In this document: in pieces, positions 6,202 to 13,815 of the stretch | Numbering within the stretch: the stretch's first letter is position 1 | Layout: each line of letters begins with the position of its first letter | Source of the DNA: Oscillospiraceae bacterium | GTDB lineage: Bacteria > Bacillota > Clostridia > Oscillospirales > Ruminococcaceae | Assembly: GCA_003512525.1 (NCBI GenBank) | Contig: DOQG01000013.1 | Span: forward strand, 37,005-57,062 | Direction: 5' to 3' | Length of the DNA stretch: 20,058 nt | Notes under the pieces: model-generated | Databases searched by the model: none | Told to the model about the DNA's origin: nothing | Seen by the model: only the letters and a program-made list of their open reading frames with translations | Program-made: the position numbers and the translations under genes

Positions 6202-7752
6202 ATGAAACTCTCAAAGAGAATACTCGCTTGTGCGGTTACAGCGGCTATGGCAACATCTATGCTTTCAGCCTGCAACGGTTCAAGCACAACAAGCAGTTCG
6301 GCTGACAGCGGTAATGCTTCAGGCAATACAAGCTCAACGGCAAACAGCAGTACTTCAGGTACGGACAATAATTCAACGGACAATTCTTCTGCAAGCAACA
6401 ACGGCGGCAGTGTTGTAGAAGCACCCTCAAACGGTACTACACTAAAGTGGCTCGGCTACTATGATCTTAACACAGATGACAAGGAGATTGTAGATAAGTT
6501 TGCAGATGAGGGCTATACTGTAGAATATATTTCAACAAGCTCGGCCGAATACTTTACAAAGCTCGCACAGCTTGTTGCATCTTCCGACTCTCCGGATATG
6601 GTGCGTTATGAGTGGCAGTCATACCCCCACGGTGTAGCAAACAACCTTTACACATCACTTGACGATTATGTAGACTTTGACAGCGATACATGGTCGGGTA
6701 TGAAGGATATGATCGAGAACTTCAACTACGGCGGCAAGCATTACTATCTTCCTTACCGTGTAAACGCAGGTGTTGTTCTTATCTACAACCAGACAGCTCT
6801 TGACGATGAGGGTATCAAGACAGACCCGCTGGAGCTTTATAAGGAAGGCAAGTGGACATGGACTGCATGGAAGGATATAATGACTGAATGGTGCAACATC
6901 GGTGATGAGTATTACGGTGTAATGCCCACAGGCTTCGTTGCAATGCCTTTCATAGTTTCGACAGGTACAACGCTTATCGATGTTGACGGTCCTAACAAGC
7001 AGATCATCAACAACATGAAGGACGCTAACGTTCAGAGATGCCAGGACTTCCTCGCAGACCTTGCTAAACAGGGCATGGTCAATGCGGAATATACAGATCC
7101 CAGCACCTGTCTTACCGATACAAAGACACTGTTTGCGGAATTTGGCCTTGACTGGGGCTGGACATCAGCTCAGGCTGCAGCTAAGGATCAGGATATCAGA
7201 TTTGTTCCGATACCGAGAGATGATCAGGCTGATGCATACTACACAAACACAGATACATTCGGTTACCTCGTTCCTGCAGGTGCACAGAATATAAAGGCTG
7301 CTCTCAAGTATATGGAGATATGCCGTCTTAACGAAATCGACCCTGAACTGATTGCTAAGTCAAAGGCTGAAATGACGGCTGAGCATCTTTATTATCCCAA
7401 ATGCCCCGAATGCGGCGTTTCAACTGCAGACAAGACTTTAGAAAAGTGCCCCAGCTGTGGTGCAGCACGCAGAGAGAATAAAAAGCACTCGGCAATGTCT
7501 GAGGATCTGTACCAGATCTATTCCGATCTGAAGGACACAACGAGTGACAAGTTCACATTCCTCTTCGATGATTGCTTCGGCTTCTCGACAGATCTTACAA
7601 CAATGCTCCAACAGGGTGACAGCGAAGGCGCAGGCTGCGTCCTCGGCGGACCTTTCAAGCTCGGTGAATCCTACACAAGTCTCCGTGATTCTTACTTCGG
7701 AACTGTAGAATCTTACCTTGAACCCTACAGAGCTTTAATGCAGCAGAACTGA
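6202..7752 (+). CDS. ABC-transporter family 1 solute-binding lipoprotein with a Cys4 insert
   Basis: 516 residues from the ATG at 6202, which has a strong AGGAGG about 6 bases upstream; an in-frame ATG at 6181 lacks a ribosome site. The signal peptide MKLSKRILACAVTAAMATS leads to a LSAC lipobox, so the mature protein is a lipid-anchored exported protein. A Ser/Asn/Thr-rich linker (about residues 28-70) precedes a domain resembling sugar-binding ABC proteins, with KWLGYYDLN, a long alpha/beta core and a Trp/Tyr-rich pocket region. Near residues 398-422 it carries CPECG...CPSCG, a zinc-ribbon-like knuckle I do not expect in this family. No permease or ATPase genes are adjacent, so the partner transporter is elsewhere or absent. 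The operators suggest control by carbohydrate supply. Confidence 0.85.
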   Translation: MKLSKRILACAVTAAMATSMLSACNGSSTTSSSADSGNASGNTSSTANSSTSGTDNNSTDNSSASNNGGSVVEAPSNGTTLKWLGYYDLNTDDKEIVDKFADEGYTVEYISTSSAEYFTKLAQLVASSDSPDMVRYEWQSYPHGVANNLYTSLDDYVDFDSDTWSGMKDMIENFNYGGKHYYLPYRVNAGVVLIYNQTALDDEGIKTDPLELYKEGKWTWTAWKDIMTEWCNIGDEYYGVMPTGFVAMPFIVSTGTTLIDVDGPNKQIINNMKDANVQRCQDFLADLAKQGMVNAEYTDPSTCLTDTKTLFAEFGLDWGWTSAQAAAKDQDIRFVPIPRDDQADAYYTNTDTFGYLVPAGAQNIKAALKYMEICRLNEIDPELIAKSKAEMTAEHLYYPKCPECGVSTADKTLEKCPSCGAARRENKKHSAMSEDLYQIYSDLKDTTSDKFTFLFDDCFGFSTDLTTMLQQGDSEGAGCVLGGPFKLGESYTSLRDSYFGTVESYLEPYRALMQQN

Positions 7753-7754
7753 GT

Positions 7755-7768
7755 TGAAAACGGTTTTA
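7755..7768 (+). promoter_or_regulatory. Third cre-like box just after the binding-protein stop
   Basis: TGAAAACGGTTTTA, near-palindromic around CG, matches TGWNANCGNTNWCA at 13 of 14 positions. It sits two bases past the stop codon and 18 bases before the terminator. It could be a chance match. Confidence 0.35.
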
Positions 7769-7785
7769 TAACTGAATAACAGAAC

Positions 7786-7811
7786 AAAGGCATCGAGCGA
7801 TCGGTGCCTTT
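7786..7811 (+). terminator. Rho-independent terminator after the solute-binding gene
   Basis: A 10-bp stem (AAAGGCATCG / CGGTGCCTTT, one G-U pair) with a 6-base loop. The following sequence is T-rich but not a clean T run. Confidence 0.75.
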
Positions 7812-7865
7812 GATTTATCTGTGGGTGTATTGTCGGTGCTATATGGAAAAAGCAGAGAAATAAGC

Positions 7866-7894
7866 TTGACAATAACTACCGGCGGTGATATACT
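7866..7894 (+). promoter_or_regulatory. Strong extended -10 sigma-A promoter for the LRR/Fn3 gene
   Basis: Perfect TTGACA (7866-7871), 17-bp spacer, TGA then TATACT (7889-7894). It predicts a 5' leader of about 135 nt before the ATG at 8037. Confidence 0.88.
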
Positions 7895-7929
7895 GAAAAC
7901 ACTGTAAAGCAAAAAGATACAGCTATTAT

Positions 7930-8020
7930 CCGTGGGAGATATATTGATATCAGAGGCGGTATACATATCGATATCAAGGCACAGCTCACGGCGGACTGTA
8001 CCTTTTTGTATTTTAAAAGG
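7930..8020 (+). promoter_or_regulatory. Structured 5' leader of the LRR/Fn3 gene
   Basis: A 7-bp stem CCGTGGG (7930-7936) / CTCACGG (7985-7991) encloses a perfect 8-bp inverted repeat TTGATATC (7944-7951) / GATATCAA (7970-7977). A third stem, CCTTTT (8001-8006) / AAAAGG (8015-8020), lies immediately before the GAGG ribosome site (8024-8027). It does not match a riboswitch class I recognise. It could be a regulatory RNA, a protein-binding operator, or simply a stabilising leader. Confidence 0.5.
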
Positions 8021-8036
8021 AAAGAGGTATGTATTT

Positions 8037-10625
8037 ATGAAAGTGAAAAAGTGGCTGTTGGGGTTTATGACCTTTGCGGCAATGGCTGTGTTCTGCGCGG
8101 TGTGCGCGGGTGCGGAGACTTATGGGGATTTTGAGTACGGTGTGCTTGATGACGGTACAGTGGAGATTACCGATTATAACGGTAGTGCGGAAAAGGTTGA
8201 TATTCCTGCTGAAATTGATGGGAAGAGCGTGACGAGGATAGGTGATAGTGCTTTTAAATATTGCACAAGTCTTACAAGCGTAACGATACCAGACAGTGTG
8301 ACAAGTATATACGGTAATGCTTTTAAAGGGTGCGCAAGTCTTGCAAGTGTAACAATACCGAACAGTGTGACGAGTATAGGCGATTCTGCTTTTCAATATT
8401 CAGGACTTGCAAGTATAACGATACTGAATGGTACAAAGAGTATAGGCAATGATGCTTTTAACAGCTGCACAAATCTAACAAGTGTGGAAATTTCCGATAG
8501 TGTGACAAGTGTCGGTGATAATTCTTTCGCAAATTGTCCTTTGCTTATAAATATCGAAATATCGGCAAACATTAAAAAAATAGGCGAAAAAGCATTTGGC
8601 TATTATGATATATATAACTACGAAAAAACGGATAGAGTTGTTAACGATATTTTCGTCATATACTGTACAGATAGTAGCGTGGCAGCTAGTTATGCGGAGG
8701 AAAACGGCATACAGTATAAAACTCCTTGTACAGGTTTACATACATATTCCGATAAATGGACGGTCGACAAAGAAGCCACGGTTGATAATTTTGGCATAAA
8801 ATCACACCATTGTACCAAATGTGGTTTTGCGACTGACATTAAAGCACTACCAAAAACATATGAATTAATTTACGAAACTGACAGTGAGGACAATTTGTAT
8901 GTTTATGGTTTCAAAGGAAATGCGGTCGATGTCGTTATTCCCCCTGAGGTCAACGGAAAACGTGTGACAAGTATAGGCTTTGACGCTTTTGGGGGGTGCG
9001 AAAGCCTTACACACATAGAAATACCGAGTAGCGTAACGAACATAGACAGTTATGCTTTTAGGGATTGCACAAGCCTTACTGGTGTAGAAATATCAAATAG
9101 CGTGACGAGTATAGGCGAGGATGCGTTCTATGGATGTTCAAGCCTTACAAATATAACGATACCGGACAGCGTTGTAAGTATAGGTTCATCTGCTTTTGGT
9201 AGTTGTATTAGCCTTACAGACATAGAAATATCACAAAACGTGACAGATATAGGCTACTTGGCCTTCAGCGATTGCATAAGTCTTACCGATATCAACGTAA
9301 AAGCAGATAATAAGAATTATACATCGGTAAACGGTGTTCTGTTTAATAAGGACAAAACAGAGTTAATATGCTATCCCGCCAAAAAAAATAATAAGAGGTA
9401 TATCATACCAAACAGCGTGACGAGTATAGAACGATTCGCTTTTCACAAATGTATATACCTTACAGATGTAACTATATCTAACGGTGTGACAAATATTGAA
9501 AACTGGGCTTTTCATAGTTGCAAAAGTCTTACAAGTATAAATATACCCGATAGTGCGACGAGTATAGGCGAAGAGGCTTTTTATAATTGCGAAAGCCTTA
9601 CAAGCATAACAATACCGAACAGCGTAACACAAATTGGTAAAAACGCATTAGGGTATTATTTCGGATATTATAATAATGAAGCTAGAGTAACTGGCTTCAA
9701 AATCTACTGCTATCCTGGCACAGCCGGTGAAAAGTACGCAAAGGACAACGGCTTCACATATGAACTGCTTGACAAACCTACGCTTTCTAAGGTAACAGGC
9801 GTTAAGCTCGGCGGAAGAGCGGCTGACGCGCTCCGCATAAACTGGACTAAGAATGCTTCTGCCGATGGCTACATTGTTGAAATGTATCAGGGCAATAAGT
9901 GGGCGCGTGTCGGCAAGATCACAAACAACAGCACAACCACATTCAGAAAATCCGGACTTAAGGCAGGCACTGTTTACAACTTCAGAGTAAGAGCGTACAA
10001 AATGAACGGTAGCGTTGCTCTTTACAGTGATTACAGCGCGACTGTTGCGGCAAGGACAAATCCATCTGTAATGACAGGCGCAAGGCTCGGTGGCAGAGCG
10101 GCTGACGCGCTGAGAACAAACTGGACTAAGAATACAAGCGCTGACGGATATATCGTTGAGATGTATCAGGGTAACAAGTGGGTAAGAGTTGCTAAGATTA
10201 CTAATAGCAATACGACTACTTTCAGAAAAGCAGGTCTTAAGGCTTCGAGCGTTTACAAGTTCAGGGTAAGGGCTTATAAGATGAGCGGTAAGACTGCGCT
10301 GTATGGTAATTATAGCGCTACAGTAACCGCAAGGACAAATCCTTCGATTGTTAAGGGCGTTAAGATTGGCGGCAAGGCTAAGGACGCGCTGAGAGTAAAC
10401 TGGACTAAGAATGCTTCCGCACAAGGTTATATCGTTGAGATGTACAAGGGCGGAAAGTGGGTACGCGTTGCTAAGATCACAAACGGCAACACGACTACTT
10501 TCAGAAAGGCAGGTCTTGCAAAGAATACTGCTTATAAGTTCAGAGTAAAGGCTTACTATATGAGCGGAAAGACGGCGCTTTACGGTAATTACGGAAGTGT
10601 CAGTGGAAAGACCGCGGCGAAGTAA
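8037..10625 (+). CDS. Secreted BspA-type leucine-rich-repeat protein with three fibronectin-III domains
   Basis: 862 residues from the ATG at 8037, with GAGG 9 bases upstream; the open frame runs further up but through the leader. The signal peptide (about residues 1-25) ends near CAGAET. Two blocks of TpLRR/BspA repeats, with the unit TSIGxxAFxxCxSLTxxxIPxSV of about 23 residues, cover about residues 57-195 and 298-540. Between them (about 231-272) is a spacer with HTYSDKW...HHCTKCGF. Three tandem fibronectin-III-like domains of about 92 residues end the protein (about 581-862), each with INWTKN or VNWTKN, YIVEMY, and YKFRVRAY-type strands. No dockerin, LPXTG or cell-wall anchor is visible. 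A role in adhesion or carbohydrate/protein binding is inferred from the families. Confidence 0.92.
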   Translation: MKVKKWLLGFMTFAAMAVFCAVCAGAETYGDFEYGVLDDGTVEITDYNGSAEKVDIPAEIDGKSVTRIGDSAFKYCTSLTSVTIPDSVTSIYGNAFKGCASLASVTIPNSVTSIGDSAFQYSGLASITILNGTKSIGNDAFNSCTNLTSVEISDSVTSVGDNSFANCPLLINIEISANIKKIGEKAFGYYDIYNYEKTDRVVNDIFVIYCTDSSVAASYAEENGIQYKTPCTGLHTYSDKWTVDKEATVDNFGIKSHHCTKCGFATDIKALPKTYELIYETDSEDNLYVYGFKGNAVDVVIPPEVNGKRVTSIGFDAFGGCESLTHIEIPSSVTNIDSYAFRDCTSLTGVEISNSVTSIGEDAFYGCSSLTNITIPDSVVSIGSSAFGSCISLTDIEISQNVTDIGYLAFSDCISLTDINVKADNKNYTSVNGVLFNKDKTELICYPAKKNNKRYIIPNSVTSIERFAFHKCIYLTDVTISNGVTNIENWAFHSCKSLTSINIPDSATSIGEEAFYNCESLTSITIPNSVTQIGKNALGYYFGYYNNEARVTGFKIYCYPGTAGEKYAKDNGFTYELLDKPTLSKVTGVKLGGRAADALRINWTKNASADGYIVEMYQGNKWARVGKITNNSTTTFRKSGLKAGTVYNFRVRAYKMNGSVALYSDYSATVAARTNPSVMTGARLGGRAADALRTNWTKNTSADGYIVEMYQGNKWVRVAKITNSNTTTFRKAGLKASSVYKFRVRAYKMSGKTALYGNYSATVTARTNPSIVKGVKIGGKAKDALRVNWTKNASAQGYIVEMYKGGKWVRVAKITNGNTTTFRKAGLAKNTAYKFRVKAYYMSGKTALYGNYGSVSGKTAAK
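9787..10618 (+). repeat. Three tandem ~276-bp repeats encoding Fn3 domains
   Basis: Units begin near 9787, 10061 and 10337 and are highly similar in protein and DNA (for example, WTKNASADGYIVEMY recurs). They look like recent tandem duplications. The DNA here is less A/T-biased in codon use than the LRR part, suggesting separate origins for the two halves. Confidence 0.85.
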
Positions 10626-10653
10626 TTGCCGGTGAATAAAAGTTAATAATAAG

Positions 10654-10690
10654 ACCGGGTAGCGATGGGAAAATCGTTGCCCGGTTTTTT
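10654..10690 (+). terminator. Rho-independent terminator after the LRR/Fn3 gene
   Basis: A 13-bp stem (ACCGGGTAGCGAT / ATCGTTGCCCGGT, two G-U pairs) with a 6-base loop and a six-T run. Confidence 0.93.
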
Positions 10691-10733
10691 GTGCTCTGTT
10701 CAGCTTTGAAACATTTTGCGGAAAACCGAATAT

Positions 10734-10762
10734 AAAAAAGGGGCTGTCACACAACCCCTTTT
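10734..10762 (-). terminator. Rho-independent terminator of sufCB
   Basis: On the minus strand, AAAAGGGGTTG / CAGCCCCTTTT with loop TGTGA is followed by T's; it lies 20 bases past the sufB stop. Confidence 0.88.
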
Positions 10763-10781
10763 ACCGTTATATTATACTGCT

Positions 10782-11729
10782 TTACTTAAGAAATCCTTCT
10801 ATTATCTTCTCTTCCGCTTCTTCTCTTGTAAGCCCGAGAGAGCACAGCTTCAGGATCTGTTCGCCTGCGATCTTACCGATCGCCGCCTCATGGATAAGCT
10901 GTGCGTCAACATTGGCGGCATTGAGGGCGGGCTGTGCGTCGACCTTGCCGTTGTCGGCAATGATCGCGTCACACGCCGAGTGACCCGTACAGCGGTTGTT
11001 GCCCTCCACTACCGAATAGAACGCCTGATGTGAATTTCCTCTTGCGACCGAGCGCGAAACAAGATCCGCACCGCTGTCCTCGCCGTTCAGCTCAACGTGG
11101 AACTTGGTTACCGCTTCTTCGTTGCCGTCTGTCATTATACGTTCGCGGACAACTATCTTTGCGCCCTTGCTGAGCACCGCAGAGGTGCTTCTTGTCGAGC
11201 TGTCAACACCGCGGAGCTGTATCGTATCCATTTCGAGATAGGAATCCTCACCGAGTATACAGTCGGTCACCGGGTCGATCTTTTTCAGACCCTTGCCCTT
11301 ACCCGTGCCGATATGCTTTTCCTTGTAAAGCACCTTTGAGCCCTTTTCAAGGAAAAAGCGGTGTATGCCGTTGTGACGCGCCTGTTCCTCGCCGTCATTG
11401 TGTACGCCGCAGCCTGCTACGATAACAACATCTGCGCCCTCGCCGATATAGAAGTCGTTGTACACAAGGTCGTCAACATCACTGTGGGTAACACAGGCGG
11501 GGATATAAACCGTTTCACCGACCGTAAACGGCTTTACGCGGATATTTATACCGGGCTTGTCGTCCTTTGGCTCTATAGTTATATTCTCCGATGATTTTCT
11601 GCCGGCGCACTTGCTGTCCTCGCGGATATTGTATGCACCGTTGAAGCCTGTAACTTCATCATAATCGGAAATGATCTTCAGCATTTCGGCTGTTGTGCCG
11701 TTGAAATTTACGTCCATTATATTGCTCAC
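10782..11729 (-). CDS. sufB: SufB/SufD-family Fe-S cluster scaffold subunit
   Basis: 315 residues from a GTG start. The GTG at 11729 overlaps the sufC stop by 4 nt (GTGA) and has GGAGG 9 bases upstream; the next ATG is too far from it. The sequence is a SufB/D beta-helix protein. The core has YNDFYIGEGADVVIVAGCGVH, the strand ladder typical of the family, then GHSACDAII (candidate scaffold cysteine) and IHEAAIGKI (conserved His-Glu-Ala near the C terminus). It is shorter than E. coli SufB (about 495), lacking the N-terminal extension, and resembles the minimal SufC-SufB pairs of anaerobic Clostridia and archaea. It assembles Fe-S clusters on a complex with SufC in the cytosol. No SufS, SufU or SufD is adjacent. 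Confidence 0.9.
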   Translation of the reverse strand: MSNIMDVNFNGTTAEMLKIISDYDEVTGFNGAYNIREDSKCAGRKSSENITIEPKDDKPGINIRVKPFTVGETVYIPACVTHSDVDDLVYNDFYIGEGADVVIVAGCGVHNDGEEQARHNGIHRFFLEKGSKVLYKEKHIGTGKGKGLKKIDPVTDCILGEDSYLEMDTIQLRGVDSSTRSTSAVLSKGAKIVVRERIMTDGNEEAVTKFHVELNGEDSGADLVSRSVARGNSHQAFYSVVEGNNRCTGHSACDAIIADNGKVDAQPALNAANVDAQLIHEAAIGKIAGEQILKLCSLGLTREEAEEKIIEGFLK

Positions 11730-12451
11730 TGACAACCGCCTCCGTTTCTCTGGGGACATCTGCAAGTATATTCGCCGCCGAGAAGCTTCGGAAGTATTTC
11801 TTCTCTCGGACCTGCCGTGCGGACTGTGCCGTCCGCTACTACAACTATTTCATCGGCTATCGAAAGTATGCGCTCCTGATGCGATATTATAACAAGTGAG
11901 CCTGTCGTGCCGTTTCTTATCTCTTCAAACGTTTCGACCAGTCTTGCAAAGCTCCATAGGTCAATGCCCGCCTCGGGCTCGTCAAATACCGAAAGCTTTG
12001 CGTTTCGCGCGAGAACCGTCGCTATCTCTATACGCTTTGCTTCGCCGCCCGATAAAGCACTGCTCATCTCTCTGTCGATGTATTCCTCCGCACAAAGTCC
12101 GACCTTGCCCAGAAGCGCACACAGCTCATTATGACCGAGAGCGTTTCCTGCGGCAAGCTCCAGAAGATCTCTTACGGTAAGTCCCTTGAAGCGCACAGGC
12201 TGTTGAAACGCATAAGCTACGCCGAGCTTCGCCCTGCCTGTGATATCCATATCGGTGATATCCGTACCGTCAAGTATAATTCTGCCCGATGTAGGCTTTT
12301 CGACACCCGCGATCAGCTTTGCGAGCGAGGTTTTTCCGCCGCCGTTAGGTCCTGTTATCACCGTAAGCCTGCTGTCGAGCTTACAGCTGATACCTTTTAT
12401 AATAGGCTCTCCGCTTTGGAGCTGCCACTTTACGTCCTGAAATTCCAGCAA
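11726..12451 (-). CDS. sufC: SufC ABC-type ATPase of Fe-S assembly
   Basis: 241 residues if started at the TTG (12451), which has AAAGGGG 8 bases upstream and yields the typical N terminus MLEFQDVKW; the ATG at 12469 has no ribosome site. Walker A is GPNGGGKT (Lys40), the Q-loop is AFQQPVRFKG, the signature LSGGEAKR is near residues 133-140, Walker B is LSVFDEPEAGID, and the switch His is in ISHQER. The ATPase drives SufB remodelling. The C-terminal tail is cysteine-rich (CRCPQRNGGGCQ), and its Gly codons form part of the ribosome site for sufB. The stop overlaps the sufB start. Confidence 0.92.
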   Translation of the reverse strand: MLEFQDVKWQLQSGEPIIKGISCKLDSRLTVITGPNGGGKTSLAKLIAGVEKPTSGRIILDGTDITDMDITGRAKLGVAYAFQQPVRFKGLTVRDLLELAAGNALGHNELCALLGKVGLCAEEYIDREMSSALSGGEAKRIEIATVLARNAKLSVFDEPEAGIDLWSFARLVETFEEIRNGTTGSLVIISHQERILSIADEIVVVADGTVRTAGPREEILPKLLGGEYTCRCPQRNGGGCQ

Positions 12452-12482
12452 AATTATTGCCCCTTTCATCTTTTATCATATT

Positions 12483-12511
12483 ATCGTACCATATTAGCGT
12501 TATTATGTCAA
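12483..12511 (-). promoter_or_regulatory. Promoter of sufCB
   Basis: On the minus strand TTGACA (12511-12506), 17-bp spacer, TACGAT (12488-12483). It is back-to-back with the plus-strand promoter at 12528. Confidence 0.75.
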
Positions 12512-12527
12512 GAGCTGTTCGTTACTA

Positions 12528-12556
12528 TTGAATTTTTCCCTGCTTTATGATAAAAT
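12528..12556 (+). promoter_or_regulatory. Promoter of the divergent HMGL-like gene
   Basis: TTGAAT (12528-12533), 17-bp spacer, TGA-TAAAAT (12551-12556). Transcription from here would begin after the ATG at 12547, showing that the true start is downstream. Confidence 0.78.
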
Positions 12557-12588
12557 ATTATGATGATAAATCGGGAAAGGGTGACAGT

Positions 12589-13548
12589 ATGAAAGTATCT
12601 ATTATTGACAACAGTCTTTGCGATGCATCATTTGTTGATGATGTAAAGCCGGAGGCTGTTGTTGCATATAAAGACGCGCTTGCTGAATTTGGAGTAGCGT
12701 ATACGGAAATGACGACCGACACTTTTCTTATGCTTCCTCCTGCGGGAGATATGTCAAAGGTGATACTGCGTATGACCTCTGAAAGGGATCTGCTTTATAT
12801 AAATTCGTTCAACTTTGCATATGTAACAGTACCTGCCAATCTCACAGAGCTGATACCCGGGATAGAAAGACCCGTGATATCCGAATTATCGCTCCACGGG
12901 GGCGACTCCCTGCGCGCTATGGAGATGTTTGAAAAGAATTTCGAGCTTGATAATGTGTCGATGATACGCTTTGTGGACGACTTCAGGGAGTCGCCGCAGG
13001 AAATGGCAAAGCTTATACGGGAATATCGTGATAAGTATTTTCGTCCTGTCGATATCTGTCCGACGAATAAATATACAAATGCCGTAAATGAGGCAATAGC
13101 TGCTGTAATTGCTAAAAGCGACAGCATAACCATGCGCTTTGGCGATTATGAACGGTTCGCCGAGCTTCAGGACTACACCATATCGCTTGCAACTCTGTTC
13201 GGTGTCGCTCCGTCACCGCAGATGATCCTGGCGCTGTATAAGTGCGGTTGCCTGTACTCTATGATATACGGCAGAAGAGCAAGGAGCACTCTTGACGACC
13301 TGCGTTTCAGCCAGATATCGCCGCATTATGTAAGAAATGTGGATAGATATATACCGATGTCACCCAACGAGCGCACAACACATACATCATTTGTACGTCC
13401 GCCGGACAATTCCGCACAGAACAGCGATCTTTTTTATAAGAAGCTCCGCAGTATGATGGTAGACGCGGTAACGGCACAGGAGCTTGAAGAAGTGATAGAC
13501 GAGTTCTGCACACAGCTTTACAATAAATCGGAGGCTAAGAAAAACTGA
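12589..13548 (+). CDS. Probable degenerate HMGL/isopropylmalate-synthase-like TIM-barrel protein
   Basis: 319 residues from the ATG at 12589, which is preceded by AAAGGGTGA; an in-frame ATG at 12547 lies inside the -10 region and is rejected. The start VSIIDNSLCDA parallels the D-S/T-TLRDG entry strand of DRE-TIM metallolyases, but the Arg-Asp metal/base dyad is missing. Near residues 159-205, CPTNKYTNAVNEAIAAV and SITMRFGDYERF resemble the late barrel strands (N-x-x-x-A-x-x-x-A-I). The metal-binding HxH pattern is not apparent. So a catalytically inactive relative is likely: a regulator, scaffold or enzyme with a different chemistry. It is divergent from sufCB with 16 bp between the -35 boxes. 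The family assignment is tentative. Confidence 0.55.
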   Translation: MKVSIIDNSLCDASFVDDVKPEAVVAYKDALAEFGVAYTEMTTDTFLMLPPAGDMSKVILRMTSERDLLYINSFNFAYVTVPANLTELIPGIERPVISELSLHGGDSLRAMEMFEKNFELDNVSMIRFVDDFRESPQEMAKLIREYRDKYFRPVDICPTNKYTNAVNEAIAAVIAKSDSITMRFGDYERFAELQDYTISLATLFGVAPSPQMILALYKCGCLYSMIYGRRARSTLDDLRFSQISPHYVRNVDRYIPMSPNERTTHTSFVRPPDNSAQNSDLFYKKLRSMMVDAVTAQELEEVIDEFCTQLYNKSEAKKN

Positions 13549-13815
13549 AACTGCACGAAACATCAGTTATCGCCAACCGACTATATGTATAAAAAATGCA
13601 AGTGGCAACAAGTATATATAGTGTAATTTGACGAAAAATATTGAGAGATAAAAAAATCCTTTTATTTTCACTGCGGATATGATATAATAATTCTATACTG
13701 TGTCGATGTGCTCAGTACGAGCAAGCGATATGGCATTTGATTTTGATATCAAGCCGTATTACGGCATTACTATAATTTGTTTACATATTTTTATAGAATT
13801 GAGGAAGTGTGACTT
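13549..13815 (+). promoter_or_regulatory. Intergenic region upstream of murA with hairpin, palindrome and candidate promoters
   Basis: 267 bases without a gene. It contains an 11-bp A/T-rich stem (13580-13590 with 13612-13622), a TATAAT at 13683-13688 and one at 13771-13776 without convincing -35 boxes, a perfect palindrome TTGATATCAA (13743-13752), and a small hairpin GCCG-TATTA-CGGC (13754-13766) just before the second TATAAT. Confidence 0.45.

Noticed and set aside
9648..10754. 368-codon minus-strand frame opposite the Fn3 region
   Set aside because: It is antisense to a well-supported coding sequence, shows three repeats only because the plus strand does, and has no ribosome site or recognisable domain.
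12547..12588. Upstream ATG giving a 14-residue longer HMGL-like protein
   Set aside because: It lies within the -10 region of the gene's own promoter and has no ribosome site.
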